From positions 237,472-301,471 of the forward strand of contig WTPW01000620.1 of NCBI GenBank assembly GCA_009809945.1: 64,000 bases of DNA, given 5' to 3'. How positions within the stretch are numbered: the first letter of the stretch is position 1; the number at the start of each line of letters is the position of its first letter. The DNA comes from Gigaspora margarita (lineage: Eukaryota > Glomeromycota > Glomeromycetes > Diversisporales > Gigasporaceae). Both the position numbers and the translations under genes were made by a program. Positions 50,086-61,081 of this stretch are shown one piece after another. The notes under the pieces were generated by a model. It saw only the letters and a list, made by a program, of their open reading frames with translations. It did no database searches and was not told the DNA's origin.

Positions 50086-52066
50086 ATGGGTCTTGGTTTC
50101 AGTTGCCTCGGCCTCGGCGCCGCCTCTTGGGTGTCTACTGCGATCGCTTCTTGCTTTTCTGCAGCTGCTTGCAACCTAGCATTCAAGTCATGTAATTGTA
50201 ATAATTCCATAGCGACAAGAATCGGCTTTGCCGTAAGCAGTTTTCTTTTAAGAAGCTTTATATGTTCTATATCCACTATATACATTTATATTAATTTATT
50301 AACATTCTTTTTTTCTTTTTTCTTTACTTTTCGTAGCTCATATTTATCATGAATTCCATTGTAAGTTTATTGTTTTATATGTTCATTAATGCGTTCTCGT
50401 ATATATTGAATATAATTCTTATTGCATCTTTTTAACAATTGCAGTTGGCTTGGATAATGTTGTCAGAATGGGCATTAAAACAACTAGAAAAAATTAGCCC
50501 TGATTATCTAAAATTGACTTGTAAAGAAGATGGAATTTGTTATGGTGTACTAGCAGTAAGTTTAAATTTTTTTTTTTTTTTATATATATTTTCCTTAATA
50601 TAATATTTAAATTAATTTTATCGAGTTTTGATTTGGATTATATAGGTACATCGTATATGTTTTGCACTTTCATTATTTCATTTTATTTTAGGGCTTTTGG
50701 TCATCAAAGTTAATGATACTCGTGACAAACGGGCTTCCATCCAAAACGGGTAAACGTGATTTTTTTTAGTACAAAATTTAAAAACATACTCATTGTTTTA
50801 TATATCTATAACATTTATTGTTTTATATTTTATAGATGGTGGGGACCTAAAATCTTACTGTGGATAATTCTTATAATTATTTCCTTTTTTATTCCTAATG
50901 GATTTTTCATGTTCTGGGGCAATTATGTCGCCTTAATTGGTGCTAGCATGTTTATTATTGTTGGTTTGATACTTATAGTTGACTGCGCACATACGTGGAG
51001 CGAAACTTGTATTGAGAATTATGAAGAAACAGAAGATAATAGATGGAAATATATCCTTGTTGGATCTACAATTTCTCTGTTTTTGTTTACAATGGTTCTT
51101 ACTGGTATAATGTATGGATACTTTGCAACAAGTGGATGTCGTCTTAATCAATTCTTTATTACATTCAATCTTATATTATGTGTAATCGGGACAATCTTAT
51201 GCGTTCATCCTACAATTCAAATCGCCAATCCTCGTTCAGGACTTTCTCAAGCTTCAGTTGTTGTCATTTATTGTACATATTTAATCGCAAGCGCGGTGGC
51301 AAATGAACCTGGCGAATGTAATCCGTTGACACAAAGCAGTGGAACACGTACAACTACTATCGTTTTAGGAGCATTATTTACATTTTTGGCGATTGCATAT
51401 TCGACGACTCGAACTGCTAGTCAAGGCAAGGCATTAATAACTAAATCGGATTATCATCCTTTAAATACTGCTACAGCCGTACCATTGATGACTAACCAGC
51501 CAAACGGACTCAATCCCAACATGCGATCTGAATCGGTGTTGGTTGCTTCTGTTGAAAGCGGGTGAATAATATACGCATATTAAATTTCTTGTTTTATATA
51601 TTTGAATTTATTATAACGTTATTAACGTTATTATTTTATTATTCTTTATTAAAAAGTGCAATGCCTGCTTCAGCGTTAGATGAAGACGACGACGACGATT
51701 ACGGTAATGACGACGAAAGAAGTGGAGTCGCCTATAGCTACGTATTTTTCCATCTCATTTTCGCTATTGCGGCTATGTATGTTGCAATGCTTCTTACGAA
51801 TTGGTAAAGTATTATATGTTTACTATTTATGTATTGTTAATTTTAGTCTACTATTTTTAATACTTAATTTTGACAATAACAATAATAGGAACAACGTGTC
51901 TACGGAGGACAATAATGACGGCGAACTTGTTAAAATTGGACAAACGTATACTGCCGTATGGGTTAAAGTCATTTCAAGCTGGGCTTGTTTCATATTATAT
52001 TCATGGTCTTTGGTTGGTCCAGTATTGATGCCTGAACGATTTGAGGTAAATTATATAAATTCGTAA
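50086..52066 (+). CDS. TMS1: Serinc/TMS1 family multi-pass membrane protein
   Basis: Seven exons (50086-50232, 50337-50360, 50445-50555, 50646-50749, 50836-51561, 51657-51803, 51889-52066) give 478 residues in frame. Serinc/TMS1 proteins are integral membrane proteins with about ten helices, linked to serine-derived lipids and lipid scrambling. Seen here are a small/cysteine-rich N-terminus ending CNCNNSIATR, then GWWGPKILLWI, hydrophobic helices around 50870-51200, the family signature NPRSGLSQASVV with YCTYL and NEPGECNP, an acidic loop (DEDDDDDYG), and SYVFFHLIFAIAAMYVAMLL. The C-terminus is WVKVISSWACFILYSWSLVG. The stop at 52064-52066 is taken from unspliced read-through of a GTAAAT after PERFE; a further short exon cannot be excluded. 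The exact biochemical activity is not shown by sequence. Confidence 0.93.
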
Positions 52067-52235
52067 TTCTTTTCAATAATATTAACCGCACAATGAATTT
52101 AAATATTTTATTTATACACATGAACTTTGGTCGGACTAGTATTGACCTGATCGATTTGAGGTGAATTGAGGTAAATTGTATAAATTCATAATTCTTTTCG
52201 ATAATATTAACTGCATAATGAATTTAAACCGTTTA
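52000..52235 (+). repeat. Tandem duplication of the Serinc gene's 3' end
   Basis: The segment with GGTCCAGTATTGATGCCTGA through CGCACAATGAATTTAAA (about 52014-52105) recurs as GGACTAGTATTGACCTGATC through CTGCATAATGAATTTAAA (about 52132-52227). The second copy is more diverged and has an extra GGTGAATTGA. It duplicates the end of the last exon and the following sequence. Confidence 0.8.
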
Positions 52236-52692
52236 TTTTTTATTTTAAATGCATTACTTAGCTTATTACTTAGAATTTGGCTTTTGCGAATAGAATTTTC
52301 TCTTTTTGTCATGCATTATATAATAATATTATAAATCTTTTGCATACTTTGTATTTATGAATAAATTATAAATTTTGTAAACTATCATTTTTAAAGATTT
52401 AATTAATATATTGTTTTTATTCTATCAAATTCATTGAATCAAATTTATGAAATACAGCGATCATAATATATGTATGGATGTATACAAAGCGAAAAGTAAA
52501 ATGCAAATAAAGTTCTAAGTATATAATAAAGAATAATGTGTATCGATTATTTAAAAGAAAGATTTACTACTACTACTGTAGGTAACGCGATTATGAAATC
52601 ACATTTATCTATGAACTCGTTTATATATCAGCTAAATTCATGCATAACCCAATAGTTACTATAAAAATTAGTTTATTAAACATCACAAGACT

Positions 52693-54202
52693 TCATACTT
52701 GAGAATACCCTCGGTAGTGGCCAGATATATAATTTAGTATATTTTTGGAAAGATCCTATTATTAAAAATAGATGGTTAGAAATATTATTTTAAAAATCAT
52801 AAAATATTTTTTAAACAAAATGAAAAAAATATATACCGAAAGCATATATGGAACACTTCTCCAAAAATCCCTTTAAAAAATAATTTTTTTTTTGGAGAAT
52901 TATATGTTCAAATAATTCTGTTTCAAAAATAAACAAACCAATCAATCAAAATAATCTCATTATTAACAAACCTATGTGGTAATAAATCCCATCCATGTGA
53001 ATTATACGTGTGATGATTGTAGGCAACTCCTATGACTAAATATCCCAGGAAACCAATAAATATCCTACAAAATTGAATATATAAATAGAGATATAATATT
53101 GTTTAACACAACTTTATAAAATTCAAAGGTAGATAGTTTTTTACGTACACGAAAAGAAATATCGAAAATAGACTCCATGAACTATCCACTTTTGGTATGT
53201 CACTGAATTTGAATGGGTAATTCATATTTAAGATTGAGACACATTTAAATAAAATTTAAAATTATTTTATATAGCGAAATCAACACACCCGCTAGTTTTA
53301 ATCTTCCATTCTATAAATAATGTATTATCCTTGTATTCCTTTATATCAGGATCATAATCATCGTCTTGCTTGATAATGTAACAAAAATATTTGTTAGCAA
53401 AAATACAATTAATATTGTACCATTTTGAACTTAACTGTTGAATAAAAAGTACTCACACCAATAAGGAAAGTAATATTTGCTTTTTGTTTTTCTTTTTCAT
53501 ATTCACCTCCGCCTAGTATGATTTCGAGAGACCCTGTTATATTAAAAAGAATTTCATTAGAGTGAATTATCCCATAATCACAATTAATGACAATAATACG
53601 CGCATGATATTATGAAAAATATTTCTTTTACCATCATTGACTTCAGAGAATGAATAACTTGGTGGAATATCTGTGGAATTCGTGACAATCTGTTTGACAT
53701 CAACAATTTTCGGGTCATCATCAGTATCATTAAATTTGATTGTTTTAATCGCACATATATTAGTGCCAGCTTCACATGTATCTTTTTCTAATGTATCATT
53801 GTAAGGTAATGCCTCACAAATATTTATATAATATGTTGTATTCAATTCTCCTTGAGAAAATTTTTCCAGAGTGCTTCTCGTCCACACCCTGTTATTCAAG
53901 AACAGTTAAAGGTAAAAAAAAAAAAGTTAATAACTATTAAAACGCGTAATCATTTGAAAGATCCAAAGAATTCTATATAATAAAGTTTTCGAATTTTGCG
54001 GAACAAAGAATAATAAGTCACGATCAAACTCCGAAAGAACTTTAAAACTTAACTTGTTTAATGAGCTAAGATTAAAATTCCTCTCTCCAACTTGTATATT
54101 AGAACAGTCAAACTTAGAGTCAAAGGCGGTACAATCAAGGAGTTGTCCTACCGCTATAAACATGAGTACGCAAACTAGCCTAAAAACCGAGAAGGTTCGC
54201 AT
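52693..54202 (-). CDS. ATG27: Autophagy-related protein 27 (Atg27-like)
   Basis: Eight minus-strand exons (54202-54054, 53888-53632, 53533-53457, 53368-53289, 53202-53149, 53064-52972, 52870-52837, 52755-52693) join in frame to 268 residues. Atg27 is a type I membrane protein of Golgi/endosome vesicles that supports Atg9 traffic in autophagy. Seen here are a signal peptide (FRLVCVLMFIAVGQLL), FDCSNIQVGERNFNLS, a luminal mannose-6-phosphate-receptor-like domain with TTYYINICEAL, CEAGTNICAI and NTLFIEWK, one membrane helix (WSLFSIFLFVIFIGFLGYLV), then AYNHHTYNSHGWDLLPHRDF and a short tail ending YSQV. The tail fits the YxxPhi sorting signal known for yeast Atg27 (YSAV). The third-intron branch sequence GCTAAC supports that splice. 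One caveat: a cysteine expected near exon 3-4 is not seen. Confidence 0.88.
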
Positions 54203-55455
54203 TTCAACTAATTTTAACGAGTAAAGGGTTTGAAAACAAGTTGAGAGAAATTATCAGTTAATTGATATGGCCAGTATTTACTGTATAACGATAAGATTGA
54301 ATTACGAATAATTTGTTTGTAACAAGAATATAAACTAATATAATTAGATCATTCTTAACTTTATTGGTAAAGATCTGTATTATAAAGTTAGGTACGTACG
54401 TATAGTACAGTACAAGACTAGATTATTCGAACGTTAAAATTTATCCAGATATCCGGGACGAGAAATGAGGTAAAAAAAAACAAAGCGAGACAAGCCGTGA
54501 CGTAACTAAGTTATAATTATTGTCGCATTTAAAGTGTCGAATATTCGTCGAACATATTTGATCTCGTATACGCCGTAACAGATGACTTAACTTTTTTTGC
54601 CGTAACTTTATATCGATATATTATTCATTATATAAAAACGTTTTCGCCATTAAAATATTATTATTCATATTACATAGAGTTACATAAACAGTAATTTTGT
54701 TACGTATTTATTACAAATATATACTGCATAACTGATTATTTGGGCTAGGTGCTAAGAAAAGAGACCAAATTAAGTGCGAAATTGATTTTTTATATTATAA
54801 AATTTATATTAACAGTTAAAAATATGTAAATGTTTAAAATTAGAGTCACTCAACTAATTAAAGTTACAAAGCTAGTATAGTTACGAATCGTACGGCTTTT
54901 GCCGTAACCGGTCGTGTGCCCACGTTAATGATAAAATTATATTCAGTTTTAATGTTTTTATTTAACCCCATATTTGAGCTTGACCGATATGTGATACTTT
55001 GAAATTATCCAGAAACGAATATTTAAAGTTCGTTATTAACAACTTTATGCCATCTATACAGTAATATTAGAGATGCATTCTGTCATTTGGCTCTATTGAT
55101 GTCTATTATTAATTTTTAAAGGATTTCATGATAAGCAGTATAATTTTCTGATCTTTTTTAATATTGCTCTCCGATGTTAAATATCATGGGACCTCAGAGA
55201 ATAATCATTTAAAAAGTCGATTTATTTGTTCTTTTTACAAAAGAAAACAAATTGCGTTATAGTAATTTAAAATATTGTGTTATACTGTATGAACTTAATA
55301 GATAGAAAAATACGAGAATGACACTTTTATTATACAAATTTACAATGATTTAATATAATTTTTGCATTAGAAATAAAATCGATCTGTCTGTATGCGAACA
55401 TTATTACATTAGATGGGTTTTGCTTGAAAAAAAAAAAAAAAAAAGATCGAGGTTT
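54203..55455. other. Intergenic region upstream of ATG27
   Basis: No gene is seen. TGACGTAA at 54498 resembles a bZIP site, and GCCGTAAC recurs at about 54571, 54599 and 54901. Function is unproven. The region should include the ATG27 promoter and the 3' end of the Sti1 gene. Confidence 0.4.
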
Positions 55456-56875
55456 TTAAGCAGTCTTCAAAATGCCAGCGTTCATCAATTTTTCAATATT
55501 TGCTGCCACAGTAGGATTCTTAAGATGTCTAAATAATAAAATATATGCAAATTATTAGCTCTGGTAGAATTCCATAGCGTCTGTTATAATATAAATAAAA
55601 ATAAAAACATACTCTCTGAAAGCACGTGGATCATCCTGACATTGTTGTAAAATCTGTTGCATAACAGGGTCTTGGAGGATTTTCTAAATGAAAAAAAAAT
55701 TATATACATGTAATTTAAAAATAATGATCTTTCTCATATTATCAAATTTATCATTCATATACATACCATAATTTCAGGATCACTAGCAGCCTTACGAATT
55801 GTCTCTTCTACACTTTCTGGACTATTTTGATACATTGCCGCTTGACACTTTTTCATCTGTCCTTGAATTTCCGATGCATGTTTTTTTTCCTTATCATATG
55901 TCATTGCAGTTCTACATGTTTCCAAGCATTTTGAGTAATCTTTCTTTAAAAATTCTACTGTTGCTTTCCTGATATAGGCTTTAACTGTAATAAAAAAAAA
56001 CTGTTAACAACCTATATTCATATTAAGATTAAGATATAAATGGATGTGTTACCAAAAGTAGGATCAAGACTGATACAAGTCTCGCAGTCTTTCAATGCTT
56101 CTTGATATGCCATTAATTTTGTGTAACAAGCTGCGCGATTACTATAAGATTTAGGATCATTCTCATTACGTTTAATCGCTTCTGTGTATTGTTGCACGGC
56201 ACCTGCAAAGTCATTTTTTTTGAAAAGTTCATTTCCGGCTTCTCGAGCTTTTTCAGAAAGTTCTGGATTATAATATACTTCTTTTTCATGTTTGACTTTC
56301 AATTTTTGAGCTTCATTAAATTTAGCAAGTATTTCTGGTGTTCGATGTTCAGCTAATGACTTGCCATAAAATTTAATTGCTTCATCTAATTTATTAAGCT
56401 TAACATAAGCGTTGCCTGTTCTTCCGTAAGCACTTTAATATTTTAAAATATAATGAGTTGGCTAATATTTGTGTACATAATTAACAAGTCGAATACATTG
56501 ATTTATTATTACCGAGCAATCAATTTAAAGTCTGCGCGATATTCACGACCAACATCGACGGCTTGTTCACAGATTTTGATGCACTCTTCATAATTTTCTT
56601 GCTCAAACAATACAGCTATAAAATTATATAAATTATTTATTTATCATAACAAAAAAAAATAGCCTCAAAAAATAAAATGCAAAGCTTGACTAACCCGCCT
56701 TGTTAGTCAGAATAGAAGCATTAGTAGAATCCAATTCCCACGCTTTATCATAATGCTGTAATGCTTTTTCGAATTCTCGTTTTTTATATGCTTCATTACC
56801 AAGTTCTTTTTCTTTAATAGCTTCTTTTTTAAGTTCTTCTTCGGACCTTTTTGTATGCTCTTGGTCAATATCCAT
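55456..56875 (-). CDS. STI1: Short Sti1/Hop co-chaperone (TPR2A-TPR2B-DP2)
   Basis: Six minus-strand exons (56875-56695, 56615-56513, 56432-56053, 55984-55767, 55683-55613, 55528-55456) give 341 residues in frame. Sti1/Hop bridges Hsp70 and Hsp90 in the cytosol. Residues about 20-150 match TPR2A, with [28 protein letters not shown] and [12 protein letters not shown]. Residues about 155-270 match TPR2B ([42 protein letters not shown]). The C-terminus is a DP2 domain ([19 protein letters not shown], ending GILKTA). The family's usual N-terminal TPR1 and DP1 domains are absent: the protein starts [19 protein letters not shown] just before TPR2A, and no exon with TPR1 is visible upstream to 58 kb. 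Usual length is about 540-590. Confidence 0.9.
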
Positions 56876-57290
56876 TGCTATTCTGTCAGTAATTAAGGCT
56901 TTCGACGGGTGAATATCGAATATTTGGTGCTGGTGTAGTAATTATATTGATGTTACTTGATTGATCAGTATTATGTAGATGTTTCTGGATGTATCTCGAC
57001 AATTTATTTTTTTTCCCCCGGAAATGAATATTAATTCTAGAACGTTCTATTAAGCGTTATTTGCTTATACTGTACCAGTTATCTGATTGGGGTAATTTGA
57101 TCTATTAAACAACTTAGTATTAATATAATGATATATTAATTGAATTTCATAGGTAAATTTATCAGTTGGGTGCATTAGTACAGTAGTAATATTAGTAAAC
57201 ATAGATAATTAACAAATAGTGCCAAAATAACAAATCTACAACTTCTAATATTACCTCTGATCAATTAATAAGATTTAATCAACTACAAAT
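56876..57290. other. Upstream region of the short Sti1 gene
   Basis: I searched it by eye on the minus strand for a TPR1-encoding exon and found none. CTAGAACGTTCTA at 57036-57048 is a near-perfect inverted GAA/TTC arrangement like a heat-shock element, about 165 bases upstream of the Sti1 start, which would suit a chaperone gene. Confidence 0.45.
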
Positions 57291-57970
57291 TCAATTTAAT
57301 ACCTACCTAATACTTTTGATATCCTAGGTTCGGGAAATCCTTCAACGTCAAATACTCAAAAAAACTTTAATGAACCAACTATTGATAAACTTACTACAGT
57401 ACTATATCCCTTCGCCGCAATCAAATCTATTATAATTAACCCCACCTTTAACAATTCGAAAAAATACACCTCTGTTTAATACAAAAATAATAAACTTACC
57501 TTCTTACAACTATACAAAAACCTACATCGTTGCAACCCCTGTTTTCACCAACTACCACACCTACTTCCTATACCGCACAAATAAATTATTATTCCGCTAC
57601 ATATTTTTTCATAAAACAACCTTCACTTACCCACTATATCCTCTATATTAATCCGCTATCTTATCCATCACATTTGTATACTTAGACGCCCTACTCATTA
57701 AAGTTAACTTTCTTATTAACCAATAACTTTATCCCAATTAACTTCTTATCCAGACATTTACACAACTTACGAACAGACATACTATTCCTAACAATTCTCG
57801 ATCCCTCAATTAAACCATTACAATCATCAAATCAACAACATAAAAAATTCACATTATACACTACCCTATCCGTATATTTACTTGCCTAAAATAATCACTC
57901 TCGCAGTGACGCTATCGTACTCTTCTAATACCCTTCTCGTGACACTACACTATCCAATAAACTTTAGAAA
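57290..57970. other. Region with extreme strand asymmetry (G-poor plus strand)
   Basis: For nearly 700 bases the plus strand has very few G (roughly 1-4 per 60 in lines 57481-57720) but many C (about 12-15 per 60). Borders are near 57290 and 57970. No open frame or inverted repeat explains it. Confidence 0.7.
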
Positions 57971-58760
57971 AAACTCACTGCTCTTTTAAGCGTCCTACTT
58001 GTTCACATATAATAACTACTGGGCAGGGACCCGTAAAAATTGTTTTGAGTAACGGGAAAAAATGTTTTGGGTAATAGCAAAAAATGTTTTTTTTATTGCG
58101 ATATAAAATTTAGTCTAATTTCAATTACAATAGTGTTTATTTTTTATCATATTTATTATTCAGCGCATTTATAATAAAACGTGTTTTAGCACCTATAATA
58201 TGTTTTCATTATGTTTATAGATTTTTCTAAGTTTAATAAAAATCACTTTGGATCCATAATGATAATATGATTTGAAAAATAAAACTTATATATCTGATAT
58301 TATATTATAATAATTTATTATAATTCGCTACTACAATAATTTTACCATTTTTATGACCCATTCGAAAAAAGATACAGGTTTTAATGCCATTATATATAGC
58401 GTTGTGCGCGGTAAGGTATTTCTTATATTTATTCTCAAAAATTATTCGTACGTCTCTAACCAGATTGCTAAAAATTTATCTCTATTCTTTGAACATATTA
58501 AAGGGAATCCACTCGATCATATTCTCATATTTTGTAGATTTAAGTTGAAATTCTTTAAGATAATCCATTCAAGCTATTTCTTTCAGAATAAAAGTCGTTC
58601 AAGACATATACTCATTTGTAGCAATGCTTGGGTTGGCCTATAAATATTGAAGTCAGTGTGGTGTTGTTGTTATTAATCGTAAATAAAATCAGGTATGTCT
58701 AAGTTACCACTAGCATTAACGCCGTTGTCTTCACTGATGTTGTTTCGTCAGTTTTGGCTG

Positions 58761-59223
58761 TTAAACGACACTTTTATATTTACATTCGTCACATTGAAAA
58801 AAAACTTCTTCTTTTGACTTCGTAGTCGCCAATAATTTAAACATTCCACGTGGACGTACTTTAAGAATTCAAACCGATAGTCAATATAAAAGAGATAATA
58901 AAGATATCACAGACAATAAAGAAAAAAAAACTGACTCTCATAGTCCCTTTACATAAATATGGAGGAATAAGACGGCCGAGACTTTCTTCTTTTTCAGGTC
59001 CGGCAAAGCATATACGACACATTTTATCCTCCATAGTATTGTAGGAAGAACTTACGTCAGAGGTAGTGTCATTTTGTGCAGGGAATATTTTTTCTACGCT
59101 TTGAAGTCCACTTTTCTCCACAATCTAATTTATACTGTCGAATACCAGAAAGAAAGTTATCTGTTATTAGCGACTATTTATAAACAATCCAGAGTAATTT
59201 TGACGATTAAAACTTACCTGCAT
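58761..59223 (-). pseudogene. RING-CH (MARCH-type) ubiquitin ligase gene, damaged
   Basis: The main exon, 59124-58936 on the minus strand, encodes EKSGLQSVEKIF and the start of a RING-CH finger (KMCRICFAG, then IPPYLCKGTMR). A GT-AG intron leads to 58858 and YVHVECLNYWR. The frame then fails at a run of eight T; one more T would give FFQCDECKYK, the expected final Cys pair. Proteins of this family are membrane-bound E3 ligases. The usual P-C-x-C is P-Y-L-C here, so one zinc-binding cysteine is a tyrosine (TAT for TGT). No transmembrane helices follow. No ATG opens the main exon; ATG CAG at 59223-59218 before a GTAAGT donor is a possible start. Probably a pseudogene. Confidence 0.7.
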
Positions 59224-59749
59224 TTGTTAAATCATATACGGAGTTAGAGCTACATCAGGCAAAGATCTTCGAACTACAAAAGAGTATAAAGAAAAGAGTA
59301 TTTAGCCCAATAAATAAAAGCCAGCTATAACCGTTAAACTACTTAGTAGTTAACTGTTAAGGCATTCAAAATAGAACGTTGGCATACTTGAAATGGATTT
59401 GTTAGTTGATCGTCGGTACATTGGAAAAATAATAGCCGCTAAGTACGTTACATTGCTGTATGTTGTCATAAAATTTCTTCGAACTACTAAAGATTCGAAA
59501 TCGAAATTTGTTTAGTTTAATAAATAAGGATCTTGGGTATAGATTTAATTTAAAAAGCATTGGTGAAGCAGTGTGCAAATTATGTGTTACTATAAGAATA
59601 AGTTACTATAAGAATAAGTTTTATAAATATAAATTAACCGTATTGGCCGGTTAAGTACAGAAGTATAATTTATTCCGGAATAGTATCAAAATAACGAACG
59701 GTTTTCGGGTTGTCGATAAACGGGTACAACCTCTAATACTGCATTTGCA

Positions 59750-60035
59750 ATAATATTTATTATAAAATTTTTATTGAAAACGATATTCATTATAAAATCT
59801 TTATTTATAACGATAATTAATATTCATAACAATAATTAATATAAAACTTTATTACAATAAATTTTATTATTTATAACGATAATTATTATTAAAACTTTAT
59901 TTACAACAATAATTAACATAAAAACTTTATTTACAACAATAATTAACATAAAAACTTTATTTACAACAATAATTAACATAAAAACTTTATTTATAACAAT
60001 AATTAATATAAAAATTTTATTTAAAATAATAATAA
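59750..60035. repeat. 30 bp AT-rich minisatellite
   Basis: About eight copies of a roughly 30-base unit (AAAACTTTATTTACAACAAT plus AATTAACAT). The centre (59890-60000) is nearly perfect and the edges are diverged. Confidence 0.85.
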
Positions 60036-60133
60036 AAAAAAAACTTCATAAATAGTTCAATATCAACTTCGAATAAATGATAAACCTTTAACCTAGTAAA
60101 AAAAAAAAAAAAGAAGTAATGTGAGTAATCGAA

Positions 60134-60316
60134 ATGATGTTAAGTGCCCCAGGAGGTCGCATGTCAACACCAATAGTGGCACCAAGGCCACTACCTTCTG
60201 GGTGTAACCTGGAGCCCAGGAGCGGTTACCGGAGGGGCGTCAAGTTAAGTTATAACGTAAGATCGATTACTCATTACTTACACCTTTTTAACTTGACCGT
60301 TACACGGCGACGATAA
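60134..60316 (+). other. Short GC-richer segment
   Basis: About 130 bases (CCCAGGAGGTCGCATGTC, GGAGCGGTTACCGGAGGGG) stand out from the AT-rich surroundings. The 60-codon open frame has no recognised domain. Its CAGTTACCGG/GGTTACCGGA style resembles the island at 42.1 kb, but I cannot prove homology. Confidence 0.3.
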
Positions 60317-60506
60317 AATAAAAAATATAAAAAGTGTATAATAAATTATTAGAAAAAAAAAAATTGTGTAAAAAGATAAAAATTTATAAATACGAATAGA
60401 AAGAGATATTAAAAATTATAAAAATGTGATTCTGAAGATAAAAACAGGTAAGGGAAAAAAGTGATCTATATATACCTTTTTTATCGACACGTTCTTCAAA
60501 AGTAAA

Positions 60507-60645
60507 CGCGATACAAATTAGATTCAAAACAGATGAACGTGGTACAAAAATGGATGAACGCGATACAAATTAGATTCAAAACAGATGAACGCGGTACAAA
60601 AATGGATGAATGCGAAAAAAACGGATGAACATGGTACAAATTTAG
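60507..60645 (+). repeat. 52 bp tandem repeat
   Basis: CGCGATACAAATTAGATTCA and the following 32 bases occur twice (60507 and 60559), followed by shorter fragments of the unit (GATGAAC(A/G)TGGTACAAA). Confidence 0.85.
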
Positions 60646-60727
60646 TAATCGTTACAAGCCATATGACCTTATGACCCGTCTAATTTGATAACGAAACACC
60701 CCTGAAGTTGGGTCACTCGTAATCTTA

Positions 60728-61075
60728 TGTAATGGTGCACTGGGTACTNGATCACGGATAACAAGAATACTGNGTTAGATAGTTTATTNAACAGACTAAG
60801 GTAACAAGTACATTTTCCTTCTTCTAATACGATTTGACTATTATGACTATATTATTCATATAACGATAATACCAATTAATAACTTTTCTATGCGATAACA
60901 CTAATTAATAACCTGATCAATAACTAATCTGGATCGGGTCTGGTCTGAGCTATGAGCTAGTTCGGGCTCTAGACAAAACTATTTCACGGGTCACGGGCTT
61001 GGGGCTTGATTGAGCACGGGTCGGAACTTGAGCCGTGACATCCCGTTGATCGATCATGGGTTGGGGGCTTAAACA
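60728..61075 (-). repeat. 3' LTR of a Ty3/gypsy element
   Basis: The 348 bp repeat has TG...CA ends on both strands (plus strand TGTAATGGTGCAC ... GGCTTAAACA). Its plus-strand start is matched at 63926-64000, where it differs by an 18-base indel. A purine-rich stretch, AAATGGGAGATAA, lies just inside on the minus strand. Several unread bases (n) are present. Confidence 0.8.
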
Positions 61076-61081
61076 ATGATA

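Noticed and set aside
50043..50285. 80-codon minus-strand frame opposite Serinc exon 1
   Set aside because: It is the shadow of the Serinc first exon, whose CNCNNSIATR signature fits the family on the plus strand.
58353..58643. 96-codon plus-strand frame (MTHSKKDTGF)
   Set aside because: No recognisable domain and AT-rich codons. It lies just beyond the end of the RING-CH gene on the other strand. Expression data would be needed to support it.
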